Shown here: in pieces, positions 46,401 through 53,260 of the stretch
Position numbering within the stretch: the first letter of the stretch is position 1
How the letters are laid out: every line of letters begins with the position of its first letter
Assembly (NCBI GenBank): GCA_965221505.1
Contig: CBDCSI010000002.1
Coordinates: 248,001-312,000, forward strand
Direction: 5' to 3'
DNA: 64,000 nt
Source: CAZPXZ01 sp965221505
GTDB taxonomy: Bacteria; Pseudomonadota; Alphaproteobacteria; Rhodobacterales; CAZPXZ01
Made by a program: the position numbers and the translations under genes
Notes under the pieces: generated by a model
The model's database searches: none
What the model was told of the DNA's origin: nothing
What the model saw: only the letters and a program-made list of their open reading frames with translations

Positions 46401-46438
46401 GGGGAGACGGCACGCGAGACCGAATCGCTCAAATGCAT
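43412..46438 (-). CDS. Large protein of unknown function (1008 aa)
   Basis: I do not recognise this protein. It has no signal peptide, membrane span or P-loop. Residues 40-360 form a conserved-looking folded region (LTPRDERRLQDRLDE, FFMHLPKTCLLEAG, FVESGRRDLEAQFVWGD, VFKWREHKLFAHQE). Residues 370-470 are a low-complexity Gly/Ala/Asp/Glu/Ser linker. The rest is highly charged and helical, likely coiled coil or helical repeat, including FAVAYRILRERAE and a C-terminal RQLLEQAQGQ. ATG 46438 follows GGAGGGAG and overlaps the upstream SDR gene by 10 bases, so it may be translationally coupled. A structural, scaffold or conflict-related role is possible but only speculative. Confidence 0.8.
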   Translation of the reverse strand: MHLSDSVSRAVSPADQEIGSEPSGGRVGCWQLGSGLPASLTADRIREVLNLTPRDERRLQDRLDERAGYFWNSTGADDPFYERLRALFRTAGGRLEYESARHDFRRRNEKLFCKLDFFMHLPKTCLLEAGEDGGVAGSDSRLEYVFVESGRRDLEAQFVWGDAIGAHQSRVWTVGGLAALGDEREMREVRAGMIPVGPVADAPEAGPQKEPEALFEEFKRSVGEMRFDDLRAHAIARLRDLFGQLMHLANVREAERDRFAKAFDRFVLEYGAAGFQIDRIGRTIVLVFKWREHKLFAHQEIAEGAARASYRLLDAERGLKSRTALMQDAIDKQDFPRVGELGPELAELGKEKDRCEKDLDDWLARLEACLGGPDDDCGGEAGRGPAGSPASDPGSAFADGDAARGTRDPAGSGANGSHGSKDPPAGAESERGGEPAEARDAESAEGGADERSAVSSESARAGKSAGPARDEFRAPVVRALRDGRFAVAYRILRERAETLPGLGAVRLIATNGVTDPSDAVEAELPGIATEAAEFFRGTVDAAESRIEPAERQAVAVLLACAAFRPALKVPGGSVVEFLRSLDESFDGCPALRALVRVSADKLATTQLPLTPESLALDWDGDLAALRSEASRWIEAERSAKLPYAPATDVWHRLLEPWNENGKSSIGELFRILDRVKDKDGLGHAKRIAEVWKENADREIDRVHHARHGGNATVRIDGRARIRLREKVAEAIAFVRRWEACLAGRPEGAMRFLGPIAQALREAAEKHGRDAVREAERLGGDFAEVSSRLLTEYLRTTAGEAKPSGDPGLRLQDLLEGEFLVRTPVSSPLTAKEAAALLEEPEPDAVEAAASCMERGDFARADAILDYAYRRERLDEARLESHREDLRSKREEADRAFEERFDRTIEQVSKFQEQGSLGAEDAGAMHELLDQSMQLDSGAHDRRIALLDRVERQLDQRVRRLRSSLRKEFKAIRHPPAKLAHQFEKAVRENRFRDARQLLEQAQGQVAAA

Positions 46439-47175
46439 CTCCCTCCGTCGATCTCGAGCGCGACCCCGGTGACGAACGCGGCCTCCTCCGACGCGAGCCA
46501 GACGGCCGCGGACGCTACGTCGGAAGACTGCCCGAACCGGCCGAGCGGAATCGTGGCGGCGAATTCGGCCCTGCGCTCCGGGGTGTCCTCGCCCATGAAC
46601 TGCCCCATGAGCGGCGTCTCGGAGAGAACGGGACAGAGGGCGTTTACCCGAATCCGGTCCGGCGCGAGCTCCGCCGCCATCGACTTCGACAGCGTGACGA
46701 CGGCGCCCTTGCTGCCGTTGTACCAGGTCAGGCCGGGTCTGGGCCGGAGTCCGGCGGTCGACGCGATGTTGATAACGGAACCCCCGCCGGCATCGCGAAG
46801 CGCCGGCACGGCGGCGAGCGCGGTGAGATAGATCGACTTCACGTTAACCGCGAACACGCGGTCGAACGTAGCCTCGTCCACTTCCAGCATGGGTTGGTTG
46901 ACATGGGTGCAGCCGGCGTTGTTGACCAGGACGTCGAGGCGTCCGAACCGGTCCAAAGCCGCCCCGACCATCGCCGACGCGTCGTCGCGCCGCGATACGT
47001 CGCCCTGCACGCCGACCCCGGATTCGCCGAGTTCCCCGGCGACGGACGCCGCACCCGCGCCGTCCAGATCCGCCGCGACCACGCAAGCGCCCTCGGCCGC
47101 GAATCGCCGCGCCATCTCCGCGCCGAATCCCGATGCCGCGCCGGTTACCAGCGCCGTCTTTCCCGCAAGACGCAT
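46429..47175 (-). CDS. Short-chain dehydrogenase/reductase
   Basis: A 248-residue SDR with the cofactor loop TGAASGFGAEMA, NNAGCTH, catalytic Ser in INIASTAG and the YNGSK (Tyr/Lys) motif, and the C-terminal LEIDGGRCI ending. The NADP/NAD preference is not certain (Asp in AADLDG suggests NAD). The substrate is unknown. The 1008-aa gene follows with a 10-base overlap. Confidence 0.93.
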   Translation of the reverse strand: MRLAGKTALVTGAASGFGAEMARRFAAEGACVVAADLDGAGAASVAGELGESGVGVQGDVSRRDDASAMVGAALDRFGRLDVLVNNAGCTHVNQPMLEVDEATFDRVFAVNVKSIYLTALAAVPALRDAGGGSVINIASTAGLRPRPGLTWYNGSKGAVVTLSKSMAAELAPDRIRVNALCPVLSETPLMGQFMGEDTPERRAEFAATIPLGRFGQSSDVASAAVWLASEEAAFVTGVALEIDGGRCI

Positions 47176-47338
47176 CCCAGTTCCTTTCCGTAGAACCTCG
47201 CCCGACCGCCTAAGGAAGCATAGCCGAATCCCGGCCGGCAGGCTTGCGAACGGATTGGGGAACGCGCGAGGCGACGACCGCGCGTCTCCCGACCCGGTTC
47301 CGAACCCCGCGGGAAACGCGCGTTGCCCGGCACGGCGA

Positions 47339-47368
47339 TTGCCCGGCGAGCGTCGGGTGCGCTATAGC
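47339..47368 (+). promoter_or_regulatory. Candidate promoter upstream of the molybdopterin dehydrogenase gene
   Basis: TTGCCC, 18 bases, then TATAGC, about 65 bases before the start at 47435. The -10 lies in the string GGGTGCGCTATA (47355-47366), also present at 33598-33609. Confidence 0.45.
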
Positions 47369-47434
47369 GTTGTCCGGCGACGCGACGCGCCCGACGGAAC
47401 GCCCCGAGCCGGGACGGCGAATATGGAGAATACG

Positions 47435-49828
47435 ATGAAGTTCGGCTCCGGCCGGCCAGTTCCGCGCCGCGAGGACGTCCGATTCCTCACCGGGAGCGGA
47501 TCCTATCTCGACGACGCGGCGCCGGAGGGGCAGCTCGTCGCGGCGTTTCTCCGCTCTCCGGTCGCGCATGCGACGCTCCACCGGGTGGATACGTCCGGCG
47601 CCGTTCGGACGGACGGCGTGGTCCGGGTCTACACCGGCGCCGATTTCGAGTCGGCCGGCATCAACGACATCGGGGCGGTCACGTTGAAGAACCGGGACGG
47701 AAGCCGATGCGCGCGCCCGAAACGCCCCCTCCTCGCCGTCGACCGGCTTCGCACGGTCGGCGAACCGGTCGCTCTCGTAGTCGCCCGGAGCGTCTCCGCC
47801 GCTCGCGAAGCCGCCGAGCGAATCGAAGTCGAGTACGAGGAAATCCCCGCGGTCGTCACGTTCGAGGAGGCCACCGCCGAAGACGCGCCGCGGCTGCACG
47901 AGGAAGCGCCGCGGAACGTCGCCTACCGGTGGGCGATCGGCGACGAGGCCGCGGTGGACGCGCAGATCGCTTCCGCGCCGCATCGCGTCGAACTCGCGCT
48001 CGTCAACAACCGGGTCGCCGGTTGCCCGCTGGAGACGCGCGGCGCGATCGCCTGCTGGAAGACCGAGAGCGATAGCCTGGAGCTCCGCGTGAGCGCGCAG
48101 AACGCCTGGCGGGTCCAGCGCGAGGTGGCTGCCCGGCTGGGGCTGGGCGAGGATCGGGTCCGGGTGAGAATCGGCGACGTCGGGGGCGGCTTCGGCACCA
48201 AGGCGCCGACCTATCCGGAATACACCGCGATCGCGTTCGCTGCGCTGGACTTGCGCTCGGCCGTTCGTTGGATCGCGGATCGCTCGGAAGCGTTCCAGTC
48301 GGACGCCATGGGCCGCGACCACCGGACCCGCGCCGTAGCGGCGTTCGACGAAGACCTGAGACTGGTCGCCATGCGGGTCGAGAGCGACGTCGCGATGGGC
48401 GCCTACCTCTCGCCCCACGGCACCTTCATTCCCTCGGAACTGGTGGCCAAGGTGCTGCCGGGCGCCTACGACTTCGAGCATCTCTTCTTCGCGGCGCGGG
48501 GCGTCTACACCAACACGACGCCGGTCGACGCCTATCGCGGCGCCGGGAGGCCAGAGGGCATCTACGTCGTCGAGCGCCTCATGGACCTCGCCGCCCGGCA
48601 ATTCGGCGTGGATCCGATCCGGTTGCGGTTGCGCAACTTCGTCCCGGCCCACCGGTTTCCGTACCGGAACGCGACCGGCGAGACAATGGATTCGGGCGAC
48701 TACCGGAGGGTGGCCGAGCGCGCCCGGAGGGAGGCCGACGTCGAGGGGTTTCCCGCGCGGCGAGCGGAGTCCGCCCGTCGCGGAAGGCTTCGGGGCCTCG
48801 GCATCGCGTACTACGTCGAGATCATCCTCGGCCTGACGGACGAACGGGCCGAGCTCGGCCTCGCCGCGGACGGAACGTGGGAGCTCCTGGTCGGAACGCA
48901 GTCCTTCGGTCAGGGCCACGAGACCGCATACCTGCAGCTTCTCGCGGATTGCACCGGCCTCGATCCGGACCGCGTTCGGATCGTGCAGGGAGACACGGCG
49001 CGAATTCCCGTCGGCGGAGGAACCGGCGGCTCGCGCTCCGTCACCACGCAGGGCACCGCCATCCTCGCCGCGGCGGACAAGCTCGTGGATGCGCTTCGCC
49101 CCGAGGCGGAGGAAGCACTCGAAGCCGCGCGGGAAGACGTAGAGTTCGCGGCCGGCGCGTTCCGAATCGTCGGGTCGGACCTTGCAATCGGCGTCGACGC
49201 GCTCGCCGAGCGGATCGTCGGACGGGGAGAGCGGAACCTGCTGCGCGTTCGCTCCCATACGGAACTCCCGGCACGGTCCTTCCCGAACGGGTGCCATATC
49301 TGCGAGGCCGAGGTGGATCCCGAGACCGGGCGCACGATCGTCGACCGTTACCTTGCCGTCGACGATTTCGGGCGCCTCGTCAATCCGTTGCTGGTTCGGG
49401 GCCAGGTGCATGGAGGCGTTGCGCAGGGGATCGGCCAGGCTCTGTTCGAGCACGTCGTACTCGACGAGGACGGCCAGCCGCTGACCGGCTCCTTCATGGA
49501 CTATGCGCTCCCCCGCGCCGGAGACGTACCGCCCGTTCGTTTCCTGCACGAACCGGTGCCGTCCCCGGCGAACCCGCTCGGCGTGAAGGGGTGCGGCGAA
49601 GCCGGAACGATCGGAGCGCTTCCGGCCACCGTCAACGCGGTTCTGGACGCCGTCTGGCAGGCCGGCGTCCGCCATGTCGACATGCCGCTTACGCCGGTGC
49701 GCGTCTGGGGCTGGCTGGAGGAGGCGAGAGAGGCGGCACGGACCGCCTCGGCGAATGCGGGACGCGGAAGGGACGATGCGGAAGGCGACGGGATCTTCGA
49801 TGCCGACGGACGCGGCGGAAGCCCTTGA
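47435..49828 (+). CDS. Molybdopterin-binding (xanthine dehydrogenase/CoxL-type) large subunit
   Basis: A 797-residue aldehyde oxidase/xanthine dehydrogenase-family large subunit. It has the N-terminal VPRREDVRFLTG and SPVAHATL pattern, GGGFGTKAPTYPE, AYRGAGRPEG (a form II CoxL type loop rather than the AYxCSFR of true CO dehydrogenases), and the catalytic Glu region KGCGEAGTIGALP. It normally pairs with FAD and 2Fe-2S subunits, which are not adjacent here. ATG 47435 has GGAG six bases upstream. The substrate is unknown. It overlaps the following DNA glycosylase gene by about 50 bases. Confidence 0.9.
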   Translation: MKFGSGRPVPRREDVRFLTGSGSYLDDAAPEGQLVAAFLRSPVAHATLHRVDTSGAVRTDGVVRVYTGADFESAGINDIGAVTLKNRDGSRCARPKRPLLAVDRLRTVGEPVALVVARSVSAAREAAERIEVEYEEIPAVVTFEEATAEDAPRLHEEAPRNVAYRWAIGDEAAVDAQIASAPHRVELALVNNRVAGCPLETRGAIACWKTESDSLELRVSAQNAWRVQREVAARLGLGEDRVRVRIGDVGGGFGTKAPTYPEYTAIAFAALDLRSAVRWIADRSEAFQSDAMGRDHRTRAVAAFDEDLRLVAMRVESDVAMGAYLSPHGTFIPSELVAKVLPGAYDFEHLFFAARGVYTNTTPVDAYRGAGRPEGIYVVERLMDLAARQFGVDPIRLRLRNFVPAHRFPYRNATGETMDSGDYRRVAERARREADVEGFPARRAESARRGRLRGLGIAYYVEIILGLTDERAELGLAADGTWELLVGTQSFGQGHETAYLQLLADCTGLDPDRVRIVQGDTARIPVGGGTGGSRSVTTQGTAILAAADKLVDALRPEAEEALEAAREDVEFAAGAFRIVGSDLAIGVDALAERIVGRGERNLLRVRSHTELPARSFPNGCHICEAEVDPETGRTIVDRYLAVDDFGRLVNPLLVRGQVHGGVAQGIGQALFEHVVLDEDGQPLTGSFMDYALPRAGDVPPVRFLHEPVPSPANPLGVKGCGEAGTIGALPATVNAVLDAVWQAGVRHVDMPLTPVRVWGWLEEAREAARTASANAGRGRDDAEGDGIFDADGRGGSP

Positions 49829-50408
49829 AGCCCGAATTCGTTCGTGCACGGCATGCGCGTCCCGCTTCGCGGAGACCGCCACGGCGCACGCTCCGCGCCC
49901 GGTTCTGCGGCTGTCGCCCACGGCGCGAATCTGCGTTTGCGGCCAGGCGCCGGGAATTCGAGTGCACGAGAGCGGCGTTCCGTTCGACGACCCGTCGGGC
50001 GATCGGCTGCGGAGCTGGATGGGCATCGGCCGGGAAACGTTCCATGACCGGACGCGCGTCGCGTTCGCGCCCATGGCGTTCTGCTTTCCCGGACAGGACG
50101 CCCGCGGCGCCGATCTCCCTCCCCCTGCCGTCTGCGCTTCGCTCTGGCGGGAGCGGGTCTTCGCCGCAATGCCGCAGGTCGAATTCTTCGTCCTTGCCGG
50201 CGCCTGGTCCCAGCGCTGGCATCTGGGAGAGAGCGCCGGACGAACCCTCACCGAGACTGCCCTCGACTGGCGCCGGTATCTTCCGCATGCGCTTCCCGTG
50301 CCGCACCCCTCCTGGCGCAACAACGCCTGGCTTCGACGAAATCCCTGGTTCGAGGAGGACGTCGTGCCGTACCTCCGAACGCGCGTACGCGACCTGCTCT
50401 CGGCCTGA
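49776..50408 (+). CDS. Uracil-DNA glycosylase family protein
   Basis: A 210-residue protein of the uracil-DNA glycosylase fold. The water-activating loop reads GQAPGIRVHESGVPF with SGDRLRSWMG, and HPSWRNN near the C-terminus is the expected second loop. A CxxC (CTAC) and two later Cys (AFCFPG, PPAVCAS) suggest an Fe-S cluster as in family 4/5 glycosylases. It excises uracil or related lesions from DNA. ATG 49776 has GGAAGGGA upstream; ATG 49800 is the alternative. It begins inside the upstream gene's 3-prime end. Confidence 0.86.
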   Translation: MRKATGSSMPTDAAEALEARIRSCTACASRFAETATAHAPRPVLRLSPTARICVCGQAPGIRVHESGVPFDDPSGDRLRSWMGIGRETFHDRTRVAFAPMAFCFPGQDARGADLPPPAVCASLWRERVFAAMPQVEFFVLAGAWSQRWHLGESAGRTLTETALDWRRYLPHALPVPHPSWRNNAWLRRNPWFEEDVVPYLRTRVRDLLSA

Positions 50409-52003
50409 CCGGGACCGGCGCCGCTCCGTTGTCGGGATCTCTACCCGTCCTACCCGAAGCCGGCGCCAACGGACGAGGCCGCGGCGAGATCGATCCCGTT
50501 CGAAATCCGTTGCCGTCCGGGTGTCCCTCGCTTCCCCACACCCTTGCCGCACGGCGTTCGAGGTCTTCCGGTCAGGAGCGGGAAATCCGAAAGCGGCAGC
50601 AGCCGCCGTCGACGCCTGCGGCGCTTGCCTGGCCTGCCGAGAGCCGGGCAAGGGCGGCTTCGGACTGCGTGCAGCGACTCGCAAGCCCATGGCGTCGACC
50701 CCTGCGTCCGTTGTCGTCGCCATGCGCCCGCGTCAGGCCGGCCTCGCCGTCACGCCGGGAATTCGCGACTTCTGCCGGCGCGGTACCGGCCCTTGCCGAA
50801 GGCGGCAGACCCGGGCGAGACTCGGCGTCGAGGTCGCCACCGCCTCTCGCGTGACGCGCCCGGCCGGCTGCGCGGCAACCGGATCGACCCTCGCCGGAGA
50901 CGCTCCGAACGGTTGGGACGTCGGAGTTGCCGGGGCTCGGTTCCGCGCAAACGCCATGCTCGAGGACAGAACAGAGGACATTGCGGGGGCCGCCTTCGGA
51001 TCGGTAGCGAGGGTCCGAGCCCGGATCGGCCCGATCGCGCCGCAGCGGGAGCGCTCGACGATTCCGATCCCGGTTTCCGGTTTGACGGATTCGACGCACC
51101 GCTCGGCGGGTACTGCCGCAGATCCGCCGTCCGTCGGACGCGACCGCTCGCTACCGGACCATGCAGATCGCCGAGGTTCCCGGAATCGGGGGATACACCG
51201 TCGGCGTCGTCGCCGTTCTCGACCCGATTGACCGAGAGATGCAAAGACACGGGGGCCGTAGAAAGACCGGATCTCGAACGCGCGAAGCCGATTCGACGGC
51301 ACGGCGAATTCGGGATCAAAGCCCGTCCCGGGTTCCGGTTCCGGCAGAATCGCGCCGCAGCGCCGATTCGCGGCCGGGTTTGCGGCAGGGAGGCGTCCAC
51401 ACGAGTGCGGTTCGGCCGCAGAATCCTTTCCGTCCGTCATGTGCGACGACGCGCGCCTGGATCTCGGGAAGCGCTCAAGAAGCGGTCGCCTCCGTCCGTG
51501 CCGTCCGATCCGTGCCGCGACTCCTCCCGAGACGTCTCGCACCGACGGGTTGCGGAGATTCCCTCGGCCTGGATCCGGCGAGGACTGACCGGAGATCCAG
51601 CCTCCTTTCCGTGAAAGAGTCGACGCGAATGACCGTCGGTGGTACCGTATCCCGCCGGACCCGAATCGTGCGACCTGCAGCTGGAGAAATCATGAGCCGA
51701 ATCGCTGCCCCTGTCGTTTCTCGCATGATTCGCACGGTGGCCGGGCATGCGCGCGCATCCCGTGCGTCGCGACCAGCGAGCCCCCTCGGGGCATCGGTCG
51801 CGCACACCACCTGAAGCGCTCGCTCAGGCGACCGCACGACCGGCACTCCGGGGGGTGCGCCCGTAGCGATCCCAAACGCTCGTTGCGGCACCGTCATTCC
51901 TTACGGCCGCCGACTCTTCGGCGGATCGAACGCTCAACTACATTCCGCCGCCGACTTGCGCGCCTGCCGCGATCGGCTAGAATGCCACTAAGGACGGCAA
52001 CCG
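50409..52003. other. Long gene-free region (about 1.6 kb)
   Basis: No recognisable protein on either strand; the long frames present are arginine/serine/proline-rich and unlike each other's neighbours. No tRNA or recognised structured RNA is seen. It may be decayed coding sequence or horizontally acquired noncoding DNA. It ends in a candidate promoter at 51956-51983 for the coiled-coil gene. Confidence 0.5.
51956..51983 (+). promoter_or_regulatory. Candidate promoter of the coiled-coil gene
   Basis: TTGCGC, 16 bases, then TAGAAT, about 20 bases before the start at 52004. Confidence 0.45.
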
Positions 52004-52570
52004 ATGGCATACCCCAATACCGATACCCCCCGCCCGAGAAACGTGCTGGGCCTCAGCAACGACGCGATCGCGATTCTCGGAGGGCTCCTGGGCGTCATGG
52101 CGATGCTGGCCAGCATCGTCGCGATGCTGTACGTAAGCGTCAATCGCACTGGAGCGATGGAAGCCAATCTGCACGACCAAATTGCCCTCCTCCGCTCCGA
52201 CGTTCAAGACGACATTGCCCTGCTCCGCGCCGACGTTAAAGACGACATAGCCTTGCTCCGCGCAGACGTGAAAGAGGACATTGACCTGCTTCGCTCGGAG
52301 GTGGCGGATATCCGCTCGGATGTGGATGGCCTCCGCTCGGATGTGGATGGCCTCCGCTCGGATGTGGATGGCCTCCGCTCGGATATGGATGGCCTCCGCT
52401 CGGACATGACGGATCTCCGCTCGGACATGACGGGTCTCCGCTCGGAAGTGGCGGAGAACAGACGGATCTTTCAGGACAAAGCCGTCGAGCACGAGGGTCG
52501 GATCGCTCGTATGGAGACACTGCACGACGTACCGACTCCGCACTCGCACAATAACCCTGACCTCCGCTGA
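52004..52570 (+). CDS. Membrane-anchored coiled-coil repeat protein
   Basis: A 188-residue protein. Residues 21-45 (AIAILGGLLGVMAMLASIVAM) are one membrane helix. Four 11-residue repeats follow (residues 58-101, e.g. DDIALLRADVK), then seven 7-residue repeats (residues 103-151, e.g. LRSDVDG), ending in a polar tail with PTPHSHNN. The switch from hendecad to heptad periodicity changes the coiled-coil twist. The likely role is a membrane-tethered oligomer or rod; no enzyme function is seen. ATG 52004 follows AAGGACGG. The repeats exist at DNA level too (33-bp and 21-bp units), so slippage could change length. Confidence 0.8.
   Translation: MAYPNTDTPRPRNVLGLSNDAIAILGGLLGVMAMLASIVAMLYVSVNRTGAMEANLHDQIALLRSDVQDDIALLRADVKDDIALLRADVKEDIDLLRSEVADIRSDVDGLRSDVDGLRSDVDGLRSDMDGLRSDMTDLRSDMTGLRSEVAENRRIFQDKAVEHEGRIARMETLHDVPTPHSHNNPDLR
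52311..52436 (+). repeat. Tandem 21-bp repeat (six units)
   Basis: Six consecutive 21-bp units with core TCCGCTCGGAtgtggatggcc; the first three are identical, and later ones vary at the last seven to ten bases. A seventh, diverged unit starts at 52437. They encode the LRSDVDG heptads of the coiled-coil gene. An array of 33-bp hendecad units precedes it (52175-52306). Confidence 0.9.
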
Positions 52571-53260
52571 CTCGGACGGGTGTCCCGGCGCCTCCGGCCT
52601 GCATCCGATCCCCACGAATCGGTTCGAGTGCGCACGGATGTCGATCGCCATGAATGCACATACCCAGTTGCGTCCGTCTCGCCCGCCGGTCGTTGCGGCA
52701 TATGGCCGCGAGGATCAGTCGCCAGGATCGGAGCGGAGGGCTGCGGCATGATCGCAGACTCAAGGCAACCGTACGCCATGACCGCTGGCAGCCGGTCGCA
52801 TTCGACGACATACCCCTTGCTCTCCCTCCTCCGTGGCAAGCCTCCGGCGCCGAACCTCGACCGAACGTATCGGTTCGAAATTCGGCGATTGCGCGTAGAC
52901 TGCACACGAGACATGTCCGGCGGCACGACGGCGGGCGCGGGAAACGCGGGAAGTTTGCGGAATCCGATGCGGCGGCGCAGCTCCGCTCGCTGTCGACGGG
53001 GACTGCAACGACGGGTTGGAGCGGACCATTGAGAGCATGACCGCCTGGACCGGAGAGACCGTCGCGCGTAAGACCGACGCTGCGCTCCATCCGAAATTTC
53101 GCGCGCTTGCCGCTCGGACGGCCCGCTCCGTCGACGGACAGTCGCGGATGCGACCCTCGACGACGAGTCGCCGAACTGCACCCCAGCCCGACCGGTTCCG
53201 CATCCGCGTCGGGTGCGTTCCTGCCGTGCCGGTCGACCCCGTCTTCCGGCCCACCCGCCC
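52571..53260. other. Gene-free stretch between coiled-coil gene and hydantoinase-like gene
   Basis: About 690 bp with no recognisable protein on either strand. Nothing structured is evident. Confidence 0.45.

Noticed and set aside
46889..47434. Upstream extension of the molybdopterin dehydrogenase frame
   Set aside because: The open frame overlaps the SDR gene on the opposite strand and lacks protein-like sequence; the ATG at 47435 has a good ribosome site and family-typical start.
52204..52428. Minus-strand repetitive frame rich in SERRPS
   Set aside because: It is the antisense of the LRSDVDG repeats of the plus-strand coiled-coil gene, which has a membrane helix, start site and promoter-like element.
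52311..52436. Possible CRISPR-like array
   Set aside because: Units of 21 bp are contiguous with no spacers and code for heptads in frame, so this is a coding tandem repeat.
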